Program-made: the position numbers and the translations under genes
The notes under the pieces: model-generated
Seen by the model: only the letters and a program-made list of their open reading frames with translations
What the model was told of the DNA's origin: nothing
The model's database searches: none
DNA from: Bordetella flabilis
GTDB taxonomy: Bacteria > Pseudomonadota > Gammaproteobacteria > Burkholderiales > Burkholderiaceae_B
Length of the DNA stretch: 64,000 nt
Assembly (NCBI RefSeq): GCF_001676725.1
Contig: NZ_CP016172.1
Span: 2,046,001 to 2,110,000, forward strand
Direction of reading: 5' to 3'
Part shown: positions 42,408 to 52,009 of the stretch, in pieces
Layout: each line of letters begins with the position of its first letter
How positions within the stretch are numbered: position 1 is the first letter of the stretch

Positions 42408-44642
42408 ATGTCCGCCCCGCAAGCACGCCGCATGTTGACCCGCACCGGACTCGCCCTGGCCTTGTCCGCCTGCTGGAGTCCCGAGATCCATGCGCAGACT
42501 TCAGCGCAATCCGGCACCACCATCGCACCGCAACCCGGCGCCGTCAATGCGGGCTCGCCCCCCGCGCAGCAAAACGGCATCACGACCCTGCCCACCGTGA
42601 GGGTCACCGGCGCCGCCGAAACGCTGCGCGGCGACTTGCCCGCCCCGTTCGCGGGAGGGCAGGTGGCGCGCGGCGGCGGCCTGGGCCTGCTGGGCAACCG
42701 CGACATCATGGACACGCCCTTCAGCCTGACCAGCTACACGTCGCAGACCATCCAGGACCAGCAGGCGCGCAGCGTCAGCGATGTGGTCAAGAACGACGCG
42801 TCGGTGCGGACGATCTGGGCGGACGGCAGCTACAGCACGCAGATGACTATCCGCGGCTTTCCCGTGCAGGCGCAGGATATCGCCATCAATGGCGTCTACG
42901 GCATCGTCCCGCCGCAATTGACCGGCGGACTGGAAATGGTCGAGCGCGTGGAGATACTGCGCGGCCCGAGCGCGCTGCTCTACGGAATGGCCCCTTCGGG
43001 CGCGGTGGGCGGCACCGTCAACCTGGTCACCAAGCGGGCCACCGACACGCCCATCACGCGGTTGACCACCAGCTACTGGTCGGACGGGCAATTCGGCACC
43101 GCCATCGACGTCGGCCGGCGCCTGGGCGACAACAACCAGTTCGGCATCCGCTTCAACGCCGCGTATCGCGACGGCGACACGGCGGTGGACAGCCAGCAGC
43201 AGCGCGTGGGCTTCGCCTCGTTGGGCCTGGACTACCGCAGCGACCGCGTGCGCATCTCCACCGACGTGGGTTACCAGAACATGCGCTCGGACAATCCCAC
43301 GCGCCCCATCTACACCGATAATCCCAATTTCAAGATTCCGCATGCGCCGGCCGGGGACCTGAACCTGGGCCAATCCTGGTATTACGCCAAGTCCGAAGAC
43401 ACCTTCGGCATGGTGCGCGGTGAAGTCGACCTGACCGACAACCTGACCGCCTACGCGGTGGCGGGCGGCCGGCACAACGACTTCCTGGGCCTGTACAACT
43501 TCATCTACCTGCAGAACAACGCGGGCGATTTCCGCGCCAACCAGTACTACCAGCCCACCTATGCGGACACCACGACCTTCCTGGGCGGCCTGACCGGCCG
43601 GCTGAACACTGGCCCGCTACGCCATACCATCGACCTTTCGGCGTCCACGCTCGAAACCGAATCCGGCGTGCTCGCCCCCGTGATATCCACGTACCGGTCC
43701 AATCTTTACGATCCGGCCTCCGTCGCCAAGCCCAACCTGTCGGGTTTCTCCAGCTCGGCGCCCAAAACCTCGGTCAGCCGCCTGAACAGTGTCGCCATCG
43801 CCGACACCATATCGGCGCTGGACGACCGCGTGCAGTTCACGGCCGGCGTGCGGCACCAGGAAGTGAAGGTCGACAACTACAGCGCCGTGACCGGCAACAA
43901 GACGACTTCCTATGACGAAGACGCGTACACGCCGGCCTTCGCCATCCTGGTCAAGCCCTGGCAGCATGTGTCGCTGTACGCCAATTACATCCAGGGCCTG
44001 AGCCAGGGCCCCAGCGCGCCGGCCTCCGCCGCGAATGCGGGCACGGTCTTCGCGCCGATCAAGTCCAAGCAGTACGAGGTGGGCGCCAAGACGGAGTTCG
44101 ATGGCTTCGGCGCATCGATCGCGTACTTCGAGATCAAGCAGCCCACCGGCTTCGTCAATCCGGCCAACAATACCTTCGCCATGGATGGCGAACAGCGCAA
44201 CCGGGGCGTGGAAATCAACACCTACGGCGAAGTCATGCGCGGCGTGCGCCTGCTGGGCGGCGTGTCCTTCATCGACGGCGAACTGACCAAGACCGCCGGC
44301 GGAGTGAACGACGGCAACAAGGCCGTGGGCGTGCCCGACACGCTGCTGAACCTGGGCGCCGAATGGGACCTCCCGTATGTGCAGGGACTGACGGTGTCGG
44401 CGCGCTACATCTACACCTCGTCGCAGTACTACAACCCCACCAACACACAGAAAATTCCCAGCTGGGACCGGGTCGACCTGGGCGTACGCTACCGCACGCG
44501 CGTGCTCGACAAGGAGGTCACGCTGCGCGCCGGCGTGGAGAACCTCTTCAACAAGGACTATTGGGCCGGGGCCTCCACCAACTACGGCCTGGCGCGCGGC
44601 AACGCGCGGACCTACATGATGTCCGCGACGGTGGATTTCTAG
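42408..44642 (+). CDS. TonB-dependent siderophore receptor
   Basis: 744 aa outer-membrane receptor, the likely entry gate for the ferric form of the island's siderophore. Signal peptide about 1-29 (LALALSACWSPEIHAQ); a TonB-box-like LPTVRVTG near 62-69; plug domain with VEILRGPSALLYGMAPSGAVGGTVN near 183-205; then a beta-barrel ending in the required C-terminal phenylalanine (MMSATVDF). No N-terminal signalling (STN) domain is present, consistent with AraC rather than ECF-sigma regulation. AAGGAG lies 13-18 bases before the start. First gene of the five-gene transport operon. Confidence 0.95.
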   Translation: MSAPQARRMLTRTGLALALSACWSPEIHAQTSAQSGTTIAPQPGAVNAGSPPAQQNGITTLPTVRVTGAAETLRGDLPAPFAGGQVARGGGLGLLGNRDIMDTPFSLTSYTSQTIQDQQARSVSDVVKNDASVRTIWADGSYSTQMTIRGFPVQAQDIAINGVYGIVPPQLTGGLEMVERVEILRGPSALLYGMAPSGAVGGTVNLVTKRATDTPITRLTTSYWSDGQFGTAIDVGRRLGDNNQFGIRFNAAYRDGDTAVDSQQQRVGFASLGLDYRSDRVRISTDVGYQNMRSDNPTRPIYTDNPNFKIPHAPAGDLNLGQSWYYAKSEDTFGMVRGEVDLTDNLTAYAVAGGRHNDFLGLYNFIYLQNNAGDFRANQYYQPTYADTTTFLGGLTGRLNTGPLRHTIDLSASTLETESGVLAPVISTYRSNLYDPASVAKPNLSGFSSSAPKTSVSRLNSVAIADTISALDDRVQFTAGVRHQEVKVDNYSAVTGNKTTSYDEDAYTPAFAILVKPWQHVSLYANYIQGLSQGPSAPASAANAGTVFAPIKSKQYEVGAKTEFDGFGASIAYFEIKQPTGFVNPANNTFAMDGEQRNRGVEINTYGEVMRGVRLLGGVSFIDGELTKTAGGVNDGNKAVGVPDTLLNLGAEWDLPYVQGLTVSARYIYTSSQYYNPTNTQKIPSWDRVDLGVRYRTRVLDKEVTLRAGVENLFNKDYWAGASTNYGLARGNARTYMMSATVDF

Positions 44643-44655
44643 GCGACGCACAGGC

Positions 44656-45645
44656 ATGACCAACCGCCGCGGCTTTTGCCTGGGACTGGGGACGGGACTT
44701 GCGCTCGCCCTGTCCGGCCGCGCGCGGGCGGCGGCGCCACGCATCGCCTGCACGGACTGGGCGGCGGCCGAAAGCCTCGCGCTGCTGGACACCATGCCCA
44801 TCGCCGTGCCCGAACTCGATGTGTACCGCCTATGGCTGCCCGACCCCGCGCTGCCGGCGGGTACCGCCGACCTGGGCGCGCGCACCGAGCCCAACCTGGA
44901 AGTGCTGTCCACCCTGAAGCCGGATCGCATCTTCATCTCCAGTTGGCAGGCCGGCATGCTGCCGCTGTTCCGCCGCATCGCGCACACCGACATCGCCAAA
45001 CTCTTCGATGCGCGCGGCGATCCCTACACGGGCATGCGCGAATTGCTGCTGCAAGCGGGCCGCGCGTGCGGCCGCGAGCCATTGGCGCGCAGCCGCCTTT
45101 CCGATTTCGACGCGCAGCTGGATGCCCGGCGCGGCCTGCTGGCCGCAGCCGGGGTGCATCGCCCGGTGTACGTTGCCGTGCTCCACGAGAACGGCGCGCA
45201 GGCCTATGTGTATGGCCGCGGCAGCTGGGTGGACACGGTCATCGGCAAACTGGGACTGCGCAATGCCTGGACGGCCGCCACGACGTTCTACGGAAACAGC
45301 CTGGTGGGCATACCGGCGCTGGCCGCCGATGCCGAGGCCGCCATCCTGTACCTGGACCAGGGCGCGCGCACGCAACGCGCGCTGGCCTCGCTGCGCGACA
45401 GTACGTTGTGGCGCGGATTGCCTGCCGTCGCCGCCGGACGCGCCATCATGATTCCCTCGTTCTATGCCCTGGGCGGCTTGCCGTCCGCGGCGCGCTGCGC
45501 GCGCTTGCTGGCCGCCGCAATGACGGACGGCAACATGGCGGGCGGCGAAACGTTGACGGATGCCGAGGTGCGGCGCGCCACCTCTGGCGGCGCCCGCCTG
45601 GACCGGACCGCGGCCGCCGACATCCGGACCGGCGTGGACGGATAA
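44656..45645 (+). CDS. FhuD/FecB-type periplasmic siderophore-binding protein
   Basis: 329 aa binding protein of a siderophore ABC importer. The N-terminus (MTNRRGFCLGLGTGLALAL) has an RR pair and hydrophobic stretch ending in RARAAAP, a Tat- or Sec-type export signal. The rest follows the FhuD fold: DWAAAESLALLD near the start, LKPDRIFISSWQ, a long backbone helix region, and a C-terminal domain with LWRGLPAVAAGRAIMIP. It starts 13 bp after the receptor and is followed by the permease after 4 bp. It should deliver the ferric siderophore to the FhuB-like permease. Confidence 0.9.
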   Translation: MTNRRGFCLGLGTGLALALSGRARAAAPRIACTDWAAAESLALLDTMPIAVPELDVYRLWLPDPALPAGTADLGARTEPNLEVLSTLKPDRIFISSWQAGMLPLFRRIAHTDIAKLFDARGDPYTGMRELLLQAGRACGREPLARSRLSDFDAQLDARRGLLAAAGVHRPVYVAVLHENGAQAYVYGRGSWVDTVIGKLGLRNAWTAATTFYGNSLVGIPALAADAEAAILYLDQGARTQRALASLRDSTLWRGLPAVAAGRAIMIPSFYALGGLPSAARCARLLAAAMTDGNMAGGETLTDAEVRRATSGGARLDRTAAADIRTGVDG

Positions 45646-45649
45646 GCGC

Positions 45650-47677
45650 ATGGGACACGCCACGCTGCTTCCGTTCTCGGCCGTGTCGCGGCCCATCCGC
45701 TGGACCGCCGTGGCCGCCTTGCTGGCCATGGCCGTCGTCTTTACCGTGCATACGCTGACCGGGATCGCGCCGCTGTCGCACTGGGCAGCCATCCTGCATG
45801 GCCGCGCCCCGGACACGGTGCAGGCGCTGGTCTTCACCCAGGTGGCCTTGCCGCGCATCGCGATCAGCTGGCTGGTGGGCAGCGCGCTCGGCCTGGCGGG
45901 CCTGCTGTTTCAGCAGGGGCTGCGCAATCCCCTGGCCGACCCCGCGACCATCGGCGTGTCATCCGGCGCCTACCTGGCCCTGGCGGCGGCGACCCTGTAC
46001 GCGCCCTCGCTGCTGGGATGGAGCGCCGAGGCGGTGGCGCTGGCCGGCGGCATCGCGGCCTGCGCGCTCGTGATGACGGTGGCGCGCCGCTCGCAGTTCT
46101 CCACCATCCACATCATCCTGGCCGGGCTCATCGTTTCGCTGTTCTGCGGCGCCGCCGCCTCCGCGCTGACGGTGATGAACCACGAATACCTGAGCGGGCT
46201 GTTCGTCTGGCAGACGGGCTCGCTGGTGCAGAACGGATGGCAGAAAGCAGCGCGCATGCTGCCGCAGTGCGCGATCCTGGCGATCGGGGCGGGCTGGCTG
46301 GCACGGCCGCTGAACATGCTCACGCTGGACGACGCGCGCGCGGCATCGCTGGGCGTGCATGTCTCCCGGGTGCGCATGGCCGCCATCGCCCTGGGCGTCG
46401 CCTTCAGCGCGGTGGCCGTTGCCTGGGTCGGCGTCATCGGCTTCATCGGCTTGATGGCCCCGCACCTGGCCCGCATGCTGGGCGCGCGCACGCTGGCGCA
46501 GCGCATGATCGCCGCGCCACTGCTGGGCGCGCTGCTGCTGTGGACCACGGACCAGGTGGTCCAGACCCTCGGCCGCGCGGGGGCCGCCATACCGACGGGC
46601 AGCGCCTGCGCCGTGGTCGGCGCGCCCATCCTGCTGTGGCTGCTGATGCGCCAGCGCGGCGGCCTGGGAACGCGACCGGCGCCCGGCGCGGTGGCCGATG
46701 GCGCGCACGGCGTGGTGCTGCAACGCGGCCTGCGCAACCATACCGTACTGCTGCTGTGCGGCCTGGTATGCCTGGCCAGCGTGCTGGGCGCGCTGGGGTT
46801 GGGGCGCGACATGCATGGCTGGACGGACTTCGCGGACACCGGGTGGAGCACGATACGCGACTGGCGCCTGCCGCGCGTCGCGGCCGCCGCGCTGGCCGGC
46901 GCCATGCTGGCCGCGGCCGGCATGCTGCTGCAGCGGCTCACCGGCAACCCGCTGGCCAGTCCGGAGGTGCTGGGCATTTCCTCGGGCGCCTCGCTCGGCG
47001 TCATCGCGACCTTGCTGCTGACGGCGGACCTGGGCGCGCCCGGCATGCTGGCTGCGGCCAGCGCGGGGGCGCTGGCGACGCTGGCGGCGGTCGTGGCGCT
47101 GAACTGGCGTGCCGGGTTTTCTCCCGAGCGGCTGTTGCTGGCGGGCGTCGCCTTGTCCACGTTGTTCAGCGCCTGCGCCGCCTTCCTGCTGACCAGCGGC
47201 GATCCACGCGCGGCGGCCCTGCTGACATGGATGTCCGGCTCGACCTACCGTGCCACCAGCGCCAGCATCCTGCCCGGTTCGGCGATACTGGCGCTCGCCT
47301 GCATCGGCGCGCTGGCCGGGCGACGCTGGCTGGCGATACTTCCGCTGGGCACCGAAGGGGCGAGGGCGCTGGGCGTCGACGTTCTCATCGCGCGCCTTTA
47401 CTTTCTGGTCATCATCGCGGTGCTGACGGCAAGCGCCACCATCCAGGTGGGGCCGCTCAGCTTCGTGGGGCTGCTGGCGCCGCACATCGTGCGGGGATTG
47501 GGATTGCAACGGCCGGGCGCCGCCTTGGCCGGCTCGGTGCTGGTCGGGGCCGCCATCATGGTGCTGGCCGACTGGGTTGGCCGCATCGCCGTTTTTCCGT
47601 GGCAGATCCCGGCCGGACTCGTCGCCATGCTGGCGGGCGGCCCCGTCTTCCTTTGGTTTTTGTGGAGAAGCAAATGA
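45650..47677 (+). CDS. Fused FhuB-type siderophore ABC permease
   Basis: 675 aa inner-membrane protein made of two tandem FecCD-type permease halves (about 1-340 and 345-675), as in FhuB. Each half contains the paired motif: GLLFQQGLRNPLADPATIG in the first and GMLLQRLTGNPLASPEVLG in the second, and each ends with the GFIGLMAPHLAR / SFVGLLAPHIVR coupling segment that contacts the ATPase. About 20 membrane segments are expected. The start is ATG 45650, 4 bp after the binding-protein stop; its stop codon overlaps the exporter start as ATGA. It forms the importer with the flanking binding protein and the FhuC-like ATPase. Confidence 0.94.
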   Translation: MGHATLLPFSAVSRPIRWTAVAALLAMAVVFTVHTLTGIAPLSHWAAILHGRAPDTVQALVFTQVALPRIAISWLVGSALGLAGLLFQQGLRNPLADPATIGVSSGAYLALAAATLYAPSLLGWSAEAVALAGGIAACALVMTVARRSQFSTIHIILAGLIVSLFCGAAASALTVMNHEYLSGLFVWQTGSLVQNGWQKAARMLPQCAILAIGAGWLARPLNMLTLDDARAASLGVHVSRVRMAAIALGVAFSAVAVAWVGVIGFIGLMAPHLARMLGARTLAQRMIAAPLLGALLLWTTDQVVQTLGRAGAAIPTGSACAVVGAPILLWLLMRQRGGLGTRPAPGAVADGAHGVVLQRGLRNHTVLLLCGLVCLASVLGALGLGRDMHGWTDFADTGWSTIRDWRLPRVAAAALAGAMLAAAGMLLQRLTGNPLASPEVLGISSGASLGVIATLLLTADLGAPGMLAAASAGALATLAAVVALNWRAGFSPERLLLAGVALSTLFSACAAFLLTSGDPRAAALLTWMSGSTYRATSASILPGSAILALACIGALAGRRWLAILPLGTEGARALGVDVLIARLYFLVIIAVLTASATIQVGPLSFVGLLAPHIVRGLGLQRPGAALAGSVLVGAAIMVLADWVGRIAVFPWQIPAGLVAMLAGGPVFLWFLWRSK

Positions 47678-49374
47678 ACGCCTTCAAGCCCGCGGCCTCC
47701 GCCCCGCGGCCGGCCTCGCTGCTGCGAGAAGCCATGCGCCTGCTCAGGCCCTTCTGGAAGGTGGCCCTGCTGGCCACCGCCATGGGCGCGGCCAGCGGCC
47801 TGTCCACCGCCTGGCTGCTGGCCACGGTGAACCGCGCCCTGCATGCGCCGCAAGGCGCCACGGTGGGCCTGCTATGGTTGTTCGCCGGGCTTTGCGTGGT
47901 GACCATCGCCGGCGAAATCGCCTCCGACCTGGGCAACAGCTTCGTCGGCCAGAACGTGGTGGCCAAGCTGCGCAAGGACCTTTCCGAAAAAATCCTGTCC
48001 GCGCCCATCGCCGAGATCGAACGCTACCGCGTGCATCGCATCACCACGACGCTGAACCAGGATATCGACACGATCAGCACCTTCACCTTCGGCTTCTCCG
48101 GCCTGGCCATCGCCATCGCCATCACGGTCGGCTGCTTTGCCTATCTGGCGGTGCTGTCGCCGGTACTCAGCCTGCTGGCCGCGGCCGCCATCGCACTGGG
48201 CAGCTGGGCCCATGCCGTCGCCCGGCAGCGCGGCCGCAAGGGCTTCGAGGCGGCGCGCGAGGCGCAGGACGAACTGCAGCGCCACTACCGTGCCATCACG
48301 GAGGGCGCCAAGGAGCTGCGCATCAACCGCGATCGCCGCCGCACGCTGCGCGACGCGCACCTGCGCGGCACCATCGAGCGCATCCGCGACCTGCGCGTGC
48401 GCGCCATGCGGGTCTTCATGTCGGCCAATGCCTTCGGCTCGGCCTTGTTCTTCATCGTCATCGGCGTCGTGCTGGCGCTGCAGTACAACCTGTCCACGCC
48501 CGCGCCGGTGCTGTCCGGCTTCGTGATCGTGCTGCTGTATGTAAAGGGGCCGCTGACGCAGTTGATCAGCGCCTTGCCGCTGCTGGGGCAGACCCAGGTC
48601 GCCATCCGCCGCGTCGCCGAACTGTCGCTGCGGTTCTCCAATCCGGAATCCAGCCTGTTCGCCGTGCCGGCGCCGGCCGCGCCTCGGCGCCCCGGCTCCA
48701 TCGAGCTGCGCGGCGTGCGCTATGGCTATCCCACGGACCAGGGCGCCAGCATGTTCAACCTGGGCCCCATCGATCTGCGCATCGAGGAAGGGGAAATGTT
48801 CTTCCTGGTCGGCGAGAACGGCAGCGGCAAGACCACGCTCATCAAGCTGCTGCTGGGCCTGTACGAACCGCAGGAAGGCATCATCCTGCTCGATGGCCAG
48901 CCCGTGGTCGCCGACAACCGCGATGACTATCGCCAGCTGTTCAGCACGGTGTTCGCCGACTACTACCTGTTCGACGACGTGCTGGTGGGCCCCACGCAAG
49001 CGGCCGAGGCGGCGGTCTACCTGGAAAGGCTGGAACTGGGCCACAAGGTATCCGTCACCGACGGCAGATTCTCCACCACCGACCTGTCCACCGGGCAGCG
49101 CAAGCGCTTGGCCCTGGTCCATGCCTATCTGGACAAGCGGCCGGTGCTGGTCTTCGACGAATGGGCGGCCGACCAGGACCCGGCTTTCCGCCGCGTGTTC
49201 TATACGGAGATCCTGCCCGATCTGAAGCGCGATGGCAGGACGCTGATCGTCATTTCGCACGACGACCGCTACTTCCATGTCGCGGACCGCGTCGCGCACA
49301 TGTCCAACGGCCGCATCGTCAGCGTGGAGACCCATGCCGAGGCGCCCCGCCAAGCCACGGCGGGACGGCCATGA
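47674..49374 (+). CDS. PvdE/SyrD-family cyclic-peptide ABC exporter
   Basis: 566 aa half-transporter: an N-terminal six-helix membrane domain (about 20-320) fused to an ATPase with Walker A GENGSGKT near 380, the diverged signature LSTGQRKR near 471 and Walker B VLVFDEWAADQDP near 494. The FDEW and STGQ variants are diagnostic of the PvdE/SyrD cyclic-peptide exporter group, which moves peptide siderophores or lipopeptides across the inner membrane. Its start and stop overlap both neighbours by ATGA, so the exporter is translated coupled with the importer genes that flank it. Predicted cargo: the NRPS product. Confidence 0.95.
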   Translation: MNAFKPAASAPRPASLLREAMRLLRPFWKVALLATAMGAASGLSTAWLLATVNRALHAPQGATVGLLWLFAGLCVVTIAGEIASDLGNSFVGQNVVAKLRKDLSEKILSAPIAEIERYRVHRITTTLNQDIDTISTFTFGFSGLAIAIAITVGCFAYLAVLSPVLSLLAAAAIALGSWAHAVARQRGRKGFEAAREAQDELQRHYRAITEGAKELRINRDRRRTLRDAHLRGTIERIRDLRVRAMRVFMSANAFGSALFFIVIGVVLALQYNLSTPAPVLSGFVIVLLYVKGPLTQLISALPLLGQTQVAIRRVAELSLRFSNPESSLFAVPAPAAPRRPGSIELRGVRYGYPTDQGASMFNLGPIDLRIEEGEMFFLVGENGSGKTTLIKLLLGLYEPQEGIILLDGQPVVADNRDDYRQLFSTVFADYYLFDDVLVGPTQAAEAAVYLERLELGHKVSVTDGRFSTTDLSTGQRKRLALVHAYLDKRPVLVFDEWAADQDPAFRRVFYTEILPDLKRDGRTLIVISHDDRYFHVADRVAHMSNGRIVSVETHAEAPRQATAGRP

Positions 49375-50231
49375 GCGGGGCGATGCGCTCACGCGCCGGC
49401 CTGCCGCCGCAGGCCGCTGAACCGGACGATGCGGCCGGGCTCAGCGCCGGCGCGGCGCCGCTGCTGGCCTTGCGCGACACCGGCTTCCAGGCGGACGGCA
49501 GGGCGATCCTGCAACCGCTGAACCTGGCGATTCCGCCGGGCCGCATGCTGGGCGTCATCGGCCATAACGGCTCCGGAAAATCCACGCTGGGCAGGATACT
49601 GGCACGGCAGCTCGCGCCTACGACGGGCCAGGTGCTGCTGCGCGGCGCGCCGGCGGAGCGAATCGGCGCGCGGCAGTTCGCGCGCGAAGTCGCCTATCTG
49701 CCGCAGCACATTCCCGCGGCGGCGGGCATGACGGTGGAAGAACTGGTCGGCCTGGGCCGGTATCCGTGGCTGGGCGCCTTCCGGTCGCCCACCGAAGTGG
49801 ACCGCGACCAGGTCCGGCATGCCATGGCCACTACCGACGTGGCCGGACTCGCCACGCGACTGGTGGACACGCTATCCGGAGGTGAACGGCAGCGGGTGTG
49901 GCTGGCGATGCTGGTGGCGCAGCAGGCGCATATCCTCGTCCTGGACGAGCCCACCTCGGCGCTCGATATACGCCATCAGGTGGACATGCTGGGACTGTTG
50001 CGCCAGTTGACGCGCACGCAGGGGGTCGGCGTCGTCATCATCCTGCACGATATCTACATGGCGGGACGCTATTGCGACGACATCATCGCCCTGCGACAGG
50101 GCAGCATCGTCGCGGCGGGCAACCGCGAGCAGATTCTGACGCCCGCGACGCTGCAGGCGATCTATGACGTCGAAATGGACGTCATGGTGCACCAGGCCTC
50201 GGGCGACCGCGTGGTGTGCCTGCGGCATTAG
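49371..50231 (+). CDS. FhuC-type siderophore ABC transporter ATPase
   Basis: 286 aa ATPase. Walker A GHNGSGKS near 64, Q-loop in YLPQHIP, signature LSGGERQR near 169, Walker B ILVLDEP near 190 and switch His in ILHDIYMAGRYCD. The FhuC/FepC features (GRYPWLGAF) are clear. The start overlaps the exporter stop codon as ATGA. It powers the FhuB-like permease, from which it is separated only by the exporter gene. It is probably the last gene of the coupled block; the next gene lies 144 bp downstream. Confidence 0.95.
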   Translation: MSGAMRSRAGLPPQAAEPDDAAGLSAGAAPLLALRDTGFQADGRAILQPLNLAIPPGRMLGVIGHNGSGKSTLGRILARQLAPTTGQVLLRGAPAERIGARQFAREVAYLPQHIPAAAGMTVEELVGLGRYPWLGAFRSPTEVDRDQVRHAMATTDVAGLATRLVDTLSGGERQRVWLAMLVAQQAHILVLDEPTSALDIRHQVDMLGLLRQLTRTQGVGVVIILHDIYMAGRYCDDIIALRQGSIVAAGNREQILTPATLQAIYDVEMDVMVHQASGDRVVCLRH

Positions 50232-50375
50232 CCGGCGGCGCGGCCCACCGTCACGAACGCGATACCGGCCTACGTATCCATGGCGTACGGCCGGGGCAGG
50301 GCCGAAGTACGGACGAGTTGCGGACGACCGCCGACCGGACGGTCGCCCCTGGATTCCCACCGTCGAGAGGATGGA

Positions 50376-51941
50376 ATGGAACTGAGCAGACGGGCGTTTA
50401 TTCTGGGACTGGCCGCGGTGGCGGGCCCGACGGCGGCCCTGGCCGCCGCGCACACCCTGGTGCCGCCGGCCACGACTGCCGAGCCGGCCTTGCTGCGCGG
50501 CAGGCTGCGGCAGGCGCCCGCCGATCTGGGCAAAGGCCGCTCGGTGGTCATTGTGGGCGCCGGTATCGCCGGCATGGTGGCGGCCTACGAATTGACGCGC
50601 ATGGGGTTCGCGGTCACCGTCCTCGAAGCCGGCGACCGCGTCGGCGGCCGCATCCTGACGCTGCGGGCTGGCGATACGGTGCGTTACGCCGACGGCACCG
50701 TGCAGCACGTCGACTATGCGCCAGACCTCTACTTCAATGCCGGCGCGGCGCGTATTCCGAGCACGCACCGCGCGCTGCTGGGTTATTGCCGCGAGCTCGG
50801 CGTGCCCATGGAAATCGTCTCGCTGATCTCGCGCAGCGCCCTGGCCGTCGTCAACGACAAGGGGGAGGACCGCCGTTATACCGTGGGCCAGTTGCAAGGC
50901 GACGCGCGCGGTTATCTGTCCGAAATGCTCGCCAAGTGCGCGCAGCAGGGCGCCCTGGACGCCCGGCTGGACGCCGGCGACAGCGAAAAGCTGCTGGGGC
51001 TGCTGCGCGATTTCGGCGACCTGACGCGCGACCACCGCTATGCGGGGTCGCGCCGCTCCGGCTATGCGGTCAGCCCGGCGGCGGGAGATGTCAGCGGTAC
51101 GCTGCGCAAGACGCTGGATTTCCGTGTGCTGCTGGACCATCGCCTGTGGTATCCGCTGTGGTACGACGAGCATCTGGAGTACCAGCCCACCATGATGCAG
51201 CCGGTGGGCGGCATGGATGCGATCTCCACGGCCTTCGCCCGTGTGCTGGGTGATCGCGTGATACGCCAGGCGCCGGTCACCGACATCCACATCGCGGACC
51301 GGGGTGTGCAGGTGACCTACCGCCGGGGATCGGATCGCGCGCCGGCCCGCCTGAGCGCGGACTACGCGATCATGACCTGCCAGTTGCCGGCGCTGCTGCG
51401 TATCGCCAACAACCTGCCGCGCGCCTTCCTGGATGCCGCTGCTTCCGTGTCCTATCGCCCCGTCTTCAAGATCGGGTGGCAGTCGCCGCGCTTCTGGGAG
51501 GAAGACTTCGACATCTACGGCGGAATTTCCTTCCTGGACGACGACACCAGCCTGGTCTGGTATCCCAGCAGCGGCTTTTTCGCGCCGCGCGGCCTGCTGG
51601 TCGGTGGCTACACCCATGGCCCGCCCGCCGTCCGCTACGCCGACCTGAGCCTGCCGGCCCAGCAGGCGGCGTCGCGCCGTTCGGTCGACCGCCTGCATCC
51701 TGGGCAGTCCGGCAAGCTCTCCCACCCGGTCTCGGTGGCGTGGCACAAGCTGCCCTACAGCCAGGGCGGGTGGGCCGACTGGCATGAACCCATGGGAGCA
51801 GCCTATGAAACACTGATCGCGCCGCAAGGCCCTTGCTATTTCGCCGGGGAGCATCTCAGCCACCTGCCGGGGTGGATGGAGGGCAGCGTGCAGTCCGCGC
51901 TGACCGCGGTGGACGGGATGGCCCGGCGTGCCGCGCGATAA
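50376..51941 (+). CDS. Tat-exported flavin monoamine/L-amino-acid oxidase
   Basis: 521 aa. The N-terminus MELSRRAFILGLAAVAG is a twin-arginine signal; the FAD-binding motif VVIVGAGIAGMVAAYEL begins near 59, followed by VLEAGDRVGGRI (second FAD motif), and the C-terminus has GPCYFAGEHLSHLPGWMEGSV, the conserved FAD-contact segment of the monoamine oxidase/L-amino-acid oxidase family. GAGAGG eight bases upstream supports ATG 50376. It lies 144 bp after the transporter ATPase on the same strand. Placement next to a PvdE-like exporter suggests periplasmic processing of the peptide or its precursor, but an unrelated amine-catabolic role is possible. Confidence 0.88.
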   Translation: MELSRRAFILGLAAVAGPTAALAAAHTLVPPATTAEPALLRGRLRQAPADLGKGRSVVIVGAGIAGMVAAYELTRMGFAVTVLEAGDRVGGRILTLRAGDTVRYADGTVQHVDYAPDLYFNAGAARIPSTHRALLGYCRELGVPMEIVSLISRSALAVVNDKGEDRRYTVGQLQGDARGYLSEMLAKCAQQGALDARLDAGDSEKLLGLLRDFGDLTRDHRYAGSRRSGYAVSPAAGDVSGTLRKTLDFRVLLDHRLWYPLWYDEHLEYQPTMMQPVGGMDAISTAFARVLGDRVIRQAPVTDIHIADRGVQVTYRRGSDRAPARLSADYAIMTCQLPALLRIANNLPRAFLDAAASVSYRPVFKIGWQSPRFWEEDFDIYGGISFLDDDTSLVWYPSSGFFAPRGLLVGGYTHGPPAVRYADLSLPAQQAASRRSVDRLHPGQSGKLSHPVSVAWHKLPYSQGGWADWHEPMGAAYETLIAPQGPCYFAGEHLSHLPGWMEGSVQSALTAVDGMARRAAR

Positions 51942-52009
51942 CGCGTACCAGGCCGTCCAGGGCCCTTTCGGCGGGCGGTGCCGGACGTCAGTCAGGTTAC
52001 GATAAGGCC

